Below, one piece after another: positions 16,993 to 25,430 of a DNA stretch of 64,000 nt. The stretch covers positions 14,373-78,372 of the forward strand of contig JAEXRL010000022.1 in NCBI GenBank assembly GCA_023440825.1, read 5' to 3'. Under the pieces are notes generated by a model that searched no databases, had not been told where the DNA came from, and worked only from the letters and a program-made list of their open reading frames with translations. Every line of letters starts with the position of its first letter. Within the stretch, counting starts at the first letter, position 1. The position numbers and the translations under genes are program-made. The DNA is from Pseudomonadota bacterium. GTDB lineage: Bacteria; Pseudomonadota; Gammaproteobacteria; Burkholderiales; Burkholderiaceae_B.

Positions 16993-17814
16993 ATGTACAG
17001 TCCATCCGCCCCCAGTTCAGTGCCATTAATAGGCTTGAACAATGTCAGTAAAACGTTTCTTCTTCCCAATGGCCAGCAATTTAAGGCCATTCAAGCACTC
17101 TCTCTGGATATTCCAGCGGGCGAAATCTTTGGCTTAATTGGTAAAAGTGGTGCTGGTAAGTCTACGCTCCTGCGTATGATCAACTTGCTTGAGCGCCCTG
17201 ACTCCGGACAGGTCTTACTCATGGGACAAGACCTCACCCAACTGAACAAAAAACAGCTACGCTTGGCTCGCCAAGACTTAGGCATGATTTTTCAGCAATT
17301 TAACTTGCTGCAAAACGCGACGGTTTACGATAACGTGGCCTTCCCTCTTACGCTACACAAAAAGCTCAAGCAGTCCGAGATACGGGCACGCGTATATGAG
17401 TGCCTGGAGCTGGTTGGTCTAAGCGACAAAATTGAGCATTACCCAGCCCAGTTATCCGGGGGGCAAAAGCAACGTGTCGCCATTGCCCGTGCTTTAGCCC
17501 CGCGACCTAAGGTCATGCTCTGCGACGAACCCACCTCGGCGCTAGACACGGAAACAACCCGTACCGTTCTGGATACCTTGCGTGAGATCAATGAACAGCT
17601 TGGTGTCACCATTATTATCGTCACACACGAGTTGCCTGTGGTGCTCAATCTTTGCACGCGCGTTGCCGTACTGGAAGGCGGGCAGTTTATTGAGCAGTTC
17701 GATGTCAACGACCAAAGCACGCCGCGCCATAGTGCACTCGGGCGCGAACTGGCCGAAGAACATAAACGCCACGAATTACTGAAAACCTTATATTCACAAA
17801 GCACGCATGTTTGA
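16993..17814 (+). CDS. metN: Methionine ABC transporter ATPase
   Basis: Energy subunit of the MetNIQ importer, about 273 residues. Walker A GKSGAGKS, signature LSGGQKQR and Walker B VMLCDEPTSALD are all intact, and the C-terminal part after SHALG-type residues is short, so the regulatory ACT/NIL domain typical of E. coli MetN looks missing. The start is uncertain: an ATG at 16939 and a GTG at 17020 are in frame and none has a clear ribosome site. The stop overlaps the start of metI by eight bases, which couples their translation. Confidence 0.85.
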   Translation: MYSPSAPSSVPLIGLNNVSKTFLLPNGQQFKAIQALSLDIPAGEIFGLIGKSGAGKSTLLRMINLLERPDSGQVLLMGQDLTQLNKKQLRLARQDLGMIFQQFNLLQNATVYDNVAFPLTLHKKLKQSEIRARVYECLELVGLSDKIEHYPAQLSGGQKQRVAIARALAPRPKVMLCDEPTSALDTETTRTVLDTLREINEQLGVTIIIVTHELPVVLNLCTRVAVLEGGQFIEQFDVNDQSTPRHSALGRELAEEHKRHELLKTLYSQSTHV

Positions 17815-18469
17815 CAATATCGTTTCCATCTTGCCTGAACTCTGGCTATCTATAGGCCAGACATTTTTAATGCTGGGCATAGGCCTAACGGCCGCGATTG
17901 TGCTGGGTGGGCCCTTAGGCATTTTGCTCTTTTTAATGAGCCCCGGACAATCACTGGCGAATAAACCTGCCTATATGGTGCTGAGCTGGATCGTCAATAC
18001 GGTACGTTCTTTTCCTTTTATTATTTTATTGGTCGCCCTGGTTCCCGTTACCCGCAGCTTGGTCGGAACATCCATCGGTCCGCTTGCCGCGGCAGTGCCC
18101 TTATCCGTCGCTGCCATTCCTTACTTGGCCCGTCTGGTTGAACAAAGTGTGCGCGAGGTACCCAGAGGTGTGCTGGAGGCTGCGCAAGCCATGGGCGCTT
18201 CGGAACTACAAATCGTTTGGCGCGTTCTGGCTCGCGAAGCACGCTCTGGACTGATTCTTGCCTTGACCGTATTGGCCGTCAGCTTTTTATCCTATTCAGC
18301 TATTGCCGGCGTGGTGGGTGGCGGCGGCATAGGCGATCTGGCGATACGTTACGGCTACTATCGTTTTCAAACCGATATCATGCTGTTAACCGTCACCATT
18401 TTGATTGTATTAGTTCAACTTATTCAGTTTGTTGGCAATACACTGGCTCACAGGCTGGATAAGCGTTAA
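17807..18469 (+). CDS. metI: Methionine ABC transporter permease
   Basis: 220 residues with five hydrophobic segments. The cytoplasmic EAA-type coupling loop reads EVPRGVLEAAQAMGASELQI, and the SYSAIAGVVGGGGIGDLAIRYGYYRF stretch is diagnostic of MetI. It overlaps metN by eight bases and is followed 29 bases later by the receptor gene, so metN-metI-metQ is a single operon. Confidence 0.93.
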   Translation: MFDNIVSILPELWLSIGQTFLMLGIGLTAAIVLGGPLGILLFLMSPGQSLANKPAYMVLSWIVNTVRSFPFIILLVALVPVTRSLVGTSIGPLAAAVPLSVAAIPYLARLVEQSVREVPRGVLEAAQAMGASELQIVWRVLAREARSGLILALTVLAVSFLSYSAIAGVVGGGGIGDLAIRYGYYRFQTDIMLLTVTILIVLVQLIQFVGNTLAHRLDKR

Positions 18470-18498
18470 GTCTTTTTACTTATTTTCAAGGAATTATT

Positions 18499-19317
18499 AT
18501 GCTGACACTTCGTCGCCAGCTTTTGCTGGGCACGGCAGCCGCCATGCTTAGCCTAGGTACATTTAGCGTACAAGCAGCCGATCCCAACAAATCATCATTG
18601 GTATTTGGTGCCACCGCAGGCTATAACTACGACGTACTGAAACTGGCCATCGTGCCCCAGCTTGAAGAGCAGGGTTACAAGGTAAAACTGGTCGAATTCA
18701 ACGACTACGTACAACCCAATATGGCCTTAGCACAAGGTTCTCTGGACGCTAATCTGTTCCAGCACATTGCCTATCTGAATCGCTTTAAAACCGATCAAAA
18801 ACTGGATCTGATTGACTTGGCGCAAAGCACCACAGCACCTATGGGTATTTACGCCACAAAACGCAAAAGTCTGGATGAAATCCAAGAAGGGGATCGCTTT
18901 ACCGTACCTAACGACCCCAGCAATCTGGCCCGTGCCTTGCAGTTGCTGCAAAAAAATGGCGTCATCACTGTTAAGCAAGATATTGACCCCTTGCGCGTGA
19001 CTGAAAAAGATATCGTTGAAAACGCCAAAAAAATTCGCTTTCAGCCTGTAGAAGCTGCTCAATTGCCACGCACCATTGGCGATGCTGAGTACGCCATCGT
19101 ACCGGGTAACTTCGCCATCGCTTCGGGCTTGGACTTAACCAGTGCCGTTACTCTGGAAGTGCCGCCTATCGAGTATCAGCAAGTCGTGGCTATCAAAGCC
19201 GCAGACGCTGATAAGCCTTGGGCTCAGGACTTGGCGGCGAGCTTTAAGTCTGCAAAGTTTAAAGCCGCACTGGATGAACATTTCCCCGGCTATGTACGCC
19301 CTGCCGGAATACAGTAA
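18499..19317 (+). CDS. metQ: MetQ/NlpA-family methionine-binding protein
   Basis: 272 residues. Cleavable signal peptide ending around SVQAADPN. There is no lipobox cysteine, so unlike E. coli MetQ it is probably soluble in the periplasm. NlpA hallmarks: FGATAGYNYDVLK, LVEFNDYVQPNMALAQGSLDANLFQHIAYL, and FTVPNDPSNLARALQLLQ. Captures methionine (D or L in characterised members) for MetNI. AAGGA precedes the ATG. A 14-bp stem-loop follows the stop. Confidence 0.9.
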   Translation: MLTLRRQLLLGTAAAMLSLGTFSVQAADPNKSSLVFGATAGYNYDVLKLAIVPQLEEQGYKVKLVEFNDYVQPNMALAQGSLDANLFQHIAYLNRFKTDQKLDLIDLAQSTTAPMGIYATKRKSLDEIQEGDRFTVPNDPSNLARALQLLQKNGVITVKQDIDPLRVTEKDIVENAKKIRFQPVEAAQLPRTIGDAEYAIVPGNFAIASGLDLTSAVTLEVPPIEYQQVVAIKAADADKPWAQDLAASFKSAKFKAALDEHFPGYVRPAGIQ

Positions 19318-19325
19318 GCGACTAC

Positions 19326-19359
19326 AGCCATAAATCGGTGCCAGTACCGGTTTATGGCT
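19326..19359 (+). terminator. 14-bp stem-loop after metQ
   Basis: AGCCATAAATCGGT pairs with ACCGGTTTATGGCT, with one G-U, around GCCAGT, nine bases after the metQ stop. It probably closes the met operon, although only CACTTC follows instead of a U-run. Confidence 0.6.
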
Positions 19360-19439
19360 CACTTCAGTGTGCAGCAACACAACAACTCACTGTGGCAGCG
19401 AGCACCACAGACAATATGCACCACTCAACAGGACGACAA

Positions 19440-19730
19440 ATGATAGAAGAAATAGCAGATTTTCGTATTCAGCCCGGACAACAGGCCGCCTTTGAAGAGG
19501 CCATACACCGAGGCGTCACCAGCATTATCGCTAAATCCACAGGCTTTTTAGGCTATAGCGTGCGCCAGAGCATAGAAAGCCCAGAGCGCTACCTACTGAC
19601 GATTCAGTGGAAAACACTGGAAGATCATACCGTTGGCTTTCGCGAATCCGAGCTCTTCCCACAATGGCGCGCTATTGTCGGTCCGTTTTTTGCTGAACCT
19701 CCCGTTGTGGAGCATTTTGAGCGGGCATAA
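19440..19730 (+). CDS. Antibiotic biosynthesis monooxygenase (ABM) domain protein
   Basis: 96 residues. A single ferredoxin-like ABM fold: IADFRIQPGQQAAFEEAIHRG, then GFLGYSVRQSIESPERYLLTIQW, then HTVGFRESELFPQWRAIVG. Such proteins are small dimeric oxygenases or quinol-handling enzymes. The ATG at 19440 is selected because AGGACGAC precedes it; the frame is open 34 codons further up without a ribosome site. It lies between the met operon and a LysR gene; its role is unknown. Confidence 0.75.
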   Translation: MIEEIADFRIQPGQQAAFEEAIHRGVTSIIAKSTGFLGYSVRQSIESPERYLLTIQWKTLEDHTVGFRESELFPQWRAIVGPFFAEPPVVEHFERA

Positions 19731-19821
19731 TTCACTTTACGCTTAAAAATAGACAGCATGATGCACTCCGACGATACTATACGTACCCACGTTCACTTGT
19801 ATACGGAGTGCAGACCACACT

Positions 19822-20757
19822 ATGAACCTCAGATTTCTAGAAACTTTTATCTGGGTAGCCAAGCTAGGCAGTTTCCGCGCCGCAGCGGATCGCCTTCATG
19901 TGACTCAGGCCGCCATTTCAGGACGCATCGCGTCGCTGGAAAGCGAGCTGGAAAAATCACTCTTTGAACGCGGCAGTCGCGATATACAACTGACGCCAGC
20001 CGGGCAGCACTTATTGCTGTATTCTGAAAAAATGCTGCAACTAGAGCAGCAATTGCTCGCTGACTTCCAAGGGCCCTTCGTTTTGCGTGGCCGAGTAAGG
20101 TTGGGGATAGTGGAGTCCATCGTACACACATGGTTCACCACCTTTGTACGCGCACTGCATCGCACGCACCCGGATGTAGAAATAGAACTCACGGTGGAGT
20201 CTAGCCGCAGGCTTAGTGATCTACTGAAGCGAGGCCTGATTGATGTCGCTTTACAAACTGATCCCATTCTTACCGAAAGCATACGCAATGCTCCCTTAGG
20301 TGATTTAAAAATGGATTGGGTCATTGCAGCCGGGCAAAGTCTGGACAATCCGACGTCACTGGAAGCGCTGAACGCTAGGTGGCCTATCGTCACTTTCCCG
20401 CGCGAATCGCAGCCGCATCTAGCCTTAATGGAAGTTCTGGAGCACGCCCATGTGCGCCAGCCCAAGATCCACTTCGTCTCGTCCATTGCCGCCAGTATGC
20501 AACTGATTGCTGCGGGGATCTGCGTAGGGGCAGTACCTCTGGCCGCGTTTCGTCAGGGCTTAGCGGAAGGGCGGTTCGAACGCATTAGCTGCTCAGCCAA
20601 CTTGCCTGATTTAAAGTTGGTAGCCAGTTGGCGTACTGATCCGGTCAGCGCGGTAGCCGAAGCCGTAGTAAAAGTGGCGATGGATGAGATGCGCAGTTAT
20701 GCGGCTCGCTACCCCGATGCGACTGCACCGTTGGATTTTCGAGTCTTTCAAAATTAA
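19822..20757 (+). CDS. LysR family transcriptional regulator
   Basis: 311 residues. Winged helix-turn-helix at the start (FLETFIWVAKLGSFRAAADRLHVTQAAISGRIASLE) and the substrate-binding-like domain after residue 90. It is transcribed in the same direction as the DUF4286-TRAP-NHL-oxoprolinase cluster that starts 212 bases later. A T-N11-A palindrome lies in that gap. It is the likely regulator of the cluster, although tandem rather than divergent placement is less common for LysR genes. Confidence 0.9.
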   Translation: MNLRFLETFIWVAKLGSFRAAADRLHVTQAAISGRIASLESELEKSLFERGSRDIQLTPAGQHLLLYSEKMLQLEQQLLADFQGPFVLRGRVRLGIVESIVHTWFTTFVRALHRTHPDVEIELTVESSRRLSDLLKRGLIDVALQTDPILTESIRNAPLGDLKMDWVIAAGQSLDNPTSLEALNARWPIVTFPRESQPHLALMEVLEHAHVRQPKIHFVSSIAASMQLIAAGICVGAVPLAAFRQGLAEGRFERISCSANLPDLKLVASWRTDPVSAVAEAVVKVAMDEMRSYAARYPDATAPLDFRVFQN

Positions 20758-20858
20758 AAAGTATAGGTACGGCTAATTGGGGTTTTCCCCCTAGAGGCTG
20801 ATCCAGAAAAAGAAGGAAAATCGTGACAAAGCCAATTGTCACAAGCCTTACCGCCTTG

Positions 20859-20873
20859 ATAAGAATTTCTTAT
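20859..20873. promoter_or_regulatory. Candidate LysR box before the second TRAP cluster
   Basis: ATAAGAATTTCTTAT is a perfect 7-1-7 palindrome holding the T-N11-A pattern, 97 bases before the first gene of the cluster. A TTGTCA hexamer sits 17 bases upstream of it, so the site could overlap a promoter. Confidence 0.5.
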
Positions 20874-20969
20874 TAGTGCGTAATGAAATAAACTGTTTGT
20901 AACGAATCCACGCAGGTTCCAGAATAAAGCGTAACTACTTATCTTTATCTGCTCTGTTGGAGACGCTCC

Positions 20970-21641
20970 GTGGCATCAACTATACGGCAAGACCGTGCCG
21001 CTCAAGGCGAACTATTTATCTGGACCGATGTCGATCCCGCCTATGAGGATGATTTCAACCAATGGTATGACCGTGAACATATGGAAGAACGGGCAGCCAT
21101 ACCAGGTTTCAAATGGGCTCGTCGCTACAAAACCGCGCATGGCGATCGACGCTATCTAGCGATGTACCGTACCGAATCGGTCGATGTGTTTACCAGCCCG
21201 GCTTACCGTCAGGCTTTCGAACACCAAACGGCTTGGTCAATTAGTAACTTTGAGCGCATGACCAACACCTGCCGCAGAGTGATGGTGGTTAGCCCCCTTG
21301 CTGGAGCAGGAACCGGTGCTGGTGTAGCCCTGATTCAATTGAACAATCTGGCTACAGCAGAACGCGTAGCCGCCATGGCTCAACGCATTTTGAACGATGT
21401 AGACGGTGTACTGGCTTTGCGCATTTTGACCCCAGACCCAGACCTGTCCACACCCTTGCCATCAGAGAATGTGGCGACCAGAGTGCTTGAACCTATACTA
21501 ATTGTAGATACGACAACAGAACCCGCCGCAGCGGCCGTTGCCCGTCTACTCACTGAGGAGCTGGACTTAAACGGTTCTAGCGCTTCAACATTTTCTTTAC
21601 TTTGGGATTTGCGTTCGGCCGACTTGAACACAACGCCTTAA
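20970..21641 (+). CDS. DUF4286-like protein
   Basis: 223 residues starting at a GTG. The first half (LFIWTDVDPAYEDDFNQWYDREHMEERAAIPGF and GDRRYLAMYRTESVDVFTSPAYRQ) fits the DUF4286/EthD-like ferredoxin fold, often found as a small accessory in catabolic clusters. The second half repeats a similar size and may be a degenerate second copy. First gene of a plus-strand run with a TRAP transporter, an NHL propeller and an oxoprolinase-type enzyme, 52 bases before the TRAP receptor. Function unknown; a role in handling the imported substrate is inference. Confidence 0.65.
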   Translation: MASTIRQDRAAQGELFIWTDVDPAYEDDFNQWYDREHMEERAAIPGFKWARRYKTAHGDRRYLAMYRTESVDVFTSPAYRQAFEHQTAWSISNFERMTNTCRRVMVVSPLAGAGTGAGVALIQLNNLATAERVAAMAQRILNDVDGVLALRILTPDPDLSTPLPSENVATRVLEPILIVDTTTEPAAAAVARLLTEELDLNGSSASTFSLLWDLRSADLNTTP

Positions 21642-21693
21642 GCAGACACTCATCAATACCGTGTCTACTCGACTTTCCACATAAGGAGTATTA

Positions 21694-22665
21694 ATGATGA
21701 TTAAAAAACTACTCAGTGTTGCCTGCATGATGGCTCTGGTTGGTACAGCTCAAGCAGCTACCACCTGGACCATGACCGCCGAGCAGCCAGATAACAACTA
21801 TCTAACCATCAATGCGCGTGAATTCGCTAAAGACGTCAAAGACGCCACAAATGGCGAACTGGACATCAAAATCCAATCCAACAGCGTGCTGCTCAAGCGC
21901 CCCGAAGTCAAACGTGGCGTTCAGCAAGGCGTAGTACAAGTGGGTGAGATGCTGGTGTCGGCCATCGGTAACGAAGACCCTTTATTCGAAGTCGATAGCG
22001 TACCTTTTTTAGCTTCGTCTTTTGACGAGTCTGAAAAGCTGTGGAAAATCAGCCGTCCTTTGCTCGCCGAGCGTTTGGATAAACAAGGTATTGTGTTGCT
22101 CTACGGTTCGCCCTGGCCACCACAAGGCATTTACGCGAAAAAAGACATTAACGCGCTGTCCGATCTGTCTGGTGCTCGTTTCCGCGCCTACAGCGCCGCC
22201 ACCAGCCGTTTGGCCACCTTAATGGGTGCATCCCCAACAACGGTACAAACGCCAGAAGTGCCACAAGCCTTCTCGACAGGTGTGATTGACTCCATGCTGA
22301 CCTCACCTGCTACCGGTGTAGACTCGCAAGCCTGGGATTACGTTTCGCACTACTACGATGCGCAAGTGTTCATTCCGCAAAGCTTTGTGATTGCCAACAA
22401 ACGTGCTTTCTCCCGCTTATCCGAAGCAGAGCAAAAAGCCGTTCTGGAAGCAGCCGCTAAAGCCGAAACTCGTGGCTGGGAAATGGCTCGTGAGCAAACA
22501 GCAAAGCTGACTCAAACCTTGGCCGACAAGGGCATGAAAGTGCAAGAGCTACCCGCCAACGTTCAGAAAGAAATGAACGCAATTGGCGTCACCATGACAG
22601 AAGAGTGGCTCAAAAAAGCGGGCGCAGATGGTCAAAAACTACTTGACGCCTATCGCAACGACTAA
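21694..22665 (+). CDS. TRAP transporter solute-binding protein, DctP family
   Basis: 323 residues. Signal peptide MMIKKLLSVACMMALVGTAQA with cleavage near residue 22. DctP features: FAKDVKDATNGELDIKIQSNSVLLKRPEVKRGV, GARFRAYSAATSRLATLMGASPTTV, and a C-terminal AEQKAVLEAAAKAETRGWEMA helix. AAGGAG precedes the ATG. Part of a dctP-dctQ-dctM set. Clearly diverged from the receptor at the left edge of the window, so the two systems probably carry different substrates. Confidence 0.9.
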   Translation: MMIKKLLSVACMMALVGTAQAATTWTMTAEQPDNNYLTINAREFAKDVKDATNGELDIKIQSNSVLLKRPEVKRGVQQGVVQVGEMLVSAIGNEDPLFEVDSVPFLASSFDESEKLWKISRPLLAERLDKQGIVLLYGSPWPPQGIYAKKDINALSDLSGARFRAYSAATSRLATLMGASPTTVQTPEVPQAFSTGVIDSMLTSPATGVDSQAWDYVSHYYDAQVFIPQSFVIANKRAFSRLSEAEQKAVLEAAAKAETRGWEMAREQTAKLTQTLADKGMKVQELPANVQKEMNAIGVTMTEEWLKKAGADGQKLLDAYRND

Positions 22666-22677
22666 GCGAGTCTGTCT

Positions 22678-23169
22678 ATGAAATGGCTAGAACTCTTGGC
22701 CAAAGTGTGCGGTGCTCTTGCCGCACTCTTTCTTTGCTTGATAGCCGTTATCGTAACGGGCCAGATTGTGGTCCGTTTCTTTGGCGGCATCATTCCATCC
22801 TCGGACGACTTTGCCTCTTGGGCCATGGCATCGTCCGTATTTTTGGCATTGCCGTATGCCATGCTGCACGGCGATCACATACGTGTCAGCCTGCTGCTAC
22901 AAGTCATGCCTAAGCACTTTCACAAGCCTTACGAACTGATTGCTACCTTGTTCGCCTTGGGCTTGAGCGCTTGGTGTGCTTGGCAAACCGTTATCTTTGT
23001 GCACGAATCCTTCATGTTTAACGAAGTCGCCCAAGGCATGGTGCGTGTACCAATGTGGATTCCACAACTGGGCATGCCAATAGGTTTATGCATGTTCACC
23101 CTGATGTTAGTGCGTCGTTTGGTTCGCTGCATTGGCAACCACGAGCTAGAGGAAACCGAACATGGCTGA
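22678..23169 (+). CDS. TRAP transporter small permease, DctQ family
   Basis: 163 residues with four hydrophobic segments (near 10-30, 45-65, 88-108 and 128-145). It starts 12 bases after dctP and overlaps dctM by eight bases, a coupled arrangement. The DDFASWAMASSVFLALPYAMLHGDHIRV segment is the DctQ landmark. Confidence 0.9.
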   Translation: MKWLELLAKVCGALAALFLCLIAVIVTGQIVVRFFGGIIPSSDDFASWAMASSVFLALPYAMLHGDHIRVSLLLQVMPKHFHKPYELIATLFALGLSAWCAWQTVIFVHESFMFNEVAQGMVRVPMWIPQLGMPIGLCMFTLMLVRRLVRCIGNHELEETEHG

Positions 23170-24457
23170 TATTCATCAAGCACTCATTCTGTTTGTCACC
23201 TTGCTATTGCTGCTCAGCATGGGCGTGTGGGTCGCCATCGTGCTTATCGCATGTGGGCTGCTCTCGATCGTGCTGTTTTCGGGAGCACCAGCCGGGATTA
23301 TTTTCGCTACCAAGGCGTGGGACTCGTCGGCCAACTGGGCCTTAACAGCCTTGCCCTTGTTTATCTGGATGGGTGAAATTCTGTATCGCACCCGACTTGC
23401 CGAAGATATGTTCAAAGGCCTGGGTCCTTGGATACAACGTCTGCCTGGACGCCTGACTCACGTTAACGTGCTCGGTTGCGGTATTTTTGCCGCCGTCAGT
23501 GGCTCCTCTGCCGCTACTGCAGCAACCATAGGTAAGATCTCTTTGCCCGAGCTGAAATCTCGTGGCTACGACGAAGGCCTTAGTATCGGCTCTTTAGCGG
23601 GCGCAGGCACGCTAGGCTTGCTGATCCCACCGTCCATCGTCATGATTGTGTATGCGGTAGCCGCTCAGGTTTCTATCATTCGCCTGTTTGTCGCTGGTGT
23701 GCTGCCAGGCTTATTGTTAATGCTGTTGTTCTCTGGCTATATTGCTCTCTGGTCCATGCGGCACCCCGACCGTGTACCACAAGAAATCGAAAAAATCAGC
23801 CTGCTGGAAAAACTAAGCCGACTACGCCTGTTATTGCCAGTTGTCCTGTTGATTCTCGCTGTGATTGGCTCGATCTACACAGGTGTTGCTACTGCCACTG
23901 AGGCAGCGGTGTTAGGTGTGCTGGGCTCGCTGGTGATTGCCGGAGTAGGACGCTCACTTAACTGGAAAACATTTACAGCCAGCCTGATGGGAGCCGTGCG
24001 CACATCGTGCATGATCTCCTTCATTCTGATTGGTGCCAGCTACCTGACCAGCGCCATGAGCTTCACGGGCTTACCTGCCAACTTGGCCTCCTGGATTGCC
24101 TCCATGGGCTTAAGCCAGTATGCCTTGATTGCGGTACTGACCATTTTCTTTATTTTGCTCGGTGCTTTCCTGGACGGTATTTCCCTGGTAGTACTGACTA
24201 CCTCGGTCTTAATGCCGACTATTCTAGCGGCAGGCATCGACCCCATCTGGTTCGGTATTTACCTGATCTTGACTGTAGAAATGGCGCAAATCACACCACC
24301 CATAGGCTTTAACCTGTTTGTCATTCAAGGCATTACCGGGAAAAATCTCTTTGAGCTGGTACGTATGGCATTTCCGTTTTTCTTACTGCTCGTGCTGGCC
24401 ACTGTGCTCGTCACCGTGTTCCCAGATATCGTCATGATTTTACCGAACGCAATGTAA
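23162..24457 (+). CDS. TRAP transporter large permease, DctM family
   Basis: 431 residues, twelve or so membrane segments. Typical DctM stretches: ALTALPLFIWMGEILYRT, CGIFAAVSGSSAATAATIGKISLPEL, GTLGLLIPPSIVMIVYAV, and EMAQITPPIGFNLFVIQGI. It completes the second TRAP system of the window and is followed eight bases later by the NHL gene. Confidence 0.93.
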   Translation: MADIHQALILFVTLLLLLSMGVWVAIVLIACGLLSIVLFSGAPAGIIFATKAWDSSANWALTALPLFIWMGEILYRTRLAEDMFKGLGPWIQRLPGRLTHVNVLGCGIFAAVSGSSAATAATIGKISLPELKSRGYDEGLSIGSLAGAGTLGLLIPPSIVMIVYAVAAQVSIIRLFVAGVLPGLLLMLLFSGYIALWSMRHPDRVPQEIEKISLLEKLSRLRLLLPVVLLILAVIGSIYTGVATATEAAVLGVLGSLVIAGVGRSLNWKTFTASLMGAVRTSCMISFILIGASYLTSAMSFTGLPANLASWIASMGLSQYALIAVLTIFFILLGAFLDGISLVVLTTSVLMPTILAAGIDPIWFGIYLILTVEMAQITPPIGFNLFVIQGITGKNLFELVRMAFPFFLLLVLATVLVTVFPDIVMILPNAM

Positions 24458-24465
24458 GTATTAGT

Positions 24466-25314
24466 ATGAGTCAGACTATTACTCTTTTATTAGGTCAGCA
24501 ACGATACCGCTTACAAAAGCACTGGATCGCTGCTGATCTGGCTGCCGGCATCAGTAGTGTTGCCGTCTTGTCCGATGGCAAGGTAGCTGTGCTACTGCGA
24601 GGCTCACCCTGCTTGGTACGTGTCTTTGATGCCGACGCAAACCTGATTAATAACTGGACCGTAGAGGGGATACGCTGCGCTCACCAGATCAGTGCGCTAC
24701 CTGATGGTGGCATGCTGATCTGTGATCTGGACGGCCACCAGGTCGTCGCCCTGAACCAGCATGGCCAAGCCATATGGACACTGGGCACACCAGATCAACC
24801 CAAGTGGCAAGCTCCCTTTAATCACCCTACCCATGCCATTGTTTGCCCCAAAGGCGAGCTGTACGTCAGTGATGGTTACGGTAATGCCTGCATCCACCAT
24901 TTCGATGCCCAGCGCACCCTAGTCAGCAGCTTTGGTCAACACGGTACCGCCGCTCTGACCCCAGGGCAGGATCAGGCACAATTTAGTGTGCCTCACACAC
25001 TGGCTCATGATGGGCAGTTGCTGTATGTTGCTGACCGCGAAAACAGCCGTGTACTGATGCTAGATAAGCACGGGCGTGTACACGATCAGATCACAACCCT
25101 GTACAAACCCATGGCCATTGCCTTGGATGGGCAAGGTAGGCTATTTGTCAGTGATCAGACCGCCGCTTTGTCCATGTTTGATACACACCGAAAACTGATA
25201 GGACGCTGCCGGGTTACGGCGGTGTATGGACATGGTTTGGCCTATCACCCTAATGGCTCCATCTTTATCGCAGAGATGTTGTCCGATGGCCTAACGTGCC
25301 TGGTGCCCTGTTAG
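24466..25314 (+). CDS. NHL-repeat beta-propeller protein
   Basis: 282 residues with no signal peptide, so probably cytoplasmic. Repeats such as VAVLSDGKVAVLLRG, LYVSDGYGNACIHHFDA and LYVADRENSRVLMLDKHGRV are NHL blades, similar to peptidyl-alpha-hydroxyglycine lyase and SMP-30-like propellers. In catabolic clusters such proteins may be lactonases, lyases or binding platforms. It sits between the TRAP genes and the HyuA-HyuB fusion. The catalytic identity cannot be read from sequence. Confidence 0.7.
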   Translation: MSQTITLLLGQQRYRLQKHWIAADLAAGISSVAVLSDGKVAVLLRGSPCLVRVFDADANLINNWTVEGIRCAHQISALPDGGMLICDLDGHQVVALNQHGQAIWTLGTPDQPKWQAPFNHPTHAIVCPKGELYVSDGYGNACIHHFDAQRTLVSSFGQHGTAALTPGQDQAQFSVPHTLAHDGQLLYVADRENSRVLMLDKHGRVHDQITTLYKPMAIALDGQGRLFVSDQTAALSMFDTHRKLIGRCRVTAVYGHGLAYHPNGSIFIAEMLSDGLTCLVPC

Positions 25315-25357
25315 GCAGTACGTACTAAACCCATACTGCGATTTTCTCTACTCTACA

Positions 25358-25382
25358 GGCTGTCTACCTAGTGCAGACAGCC
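25358..25382 (+). terminator. Stem-loop between the NHL gene and the oxoprolinase gene
   Basis: GGCTGTCT and AGACAGCC form a perfect 8-bp stem with a 9-base loop, followed by CAGGGCCTTTTG. It could give partial termination or protect the upstream mRNA. Confidence 0.45.
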
Positions 25383-25430
25383 CAGGGCCTTTTGTTGCCC
25401 AAATTCCTCATTTCAGCACATTAAGGACTC

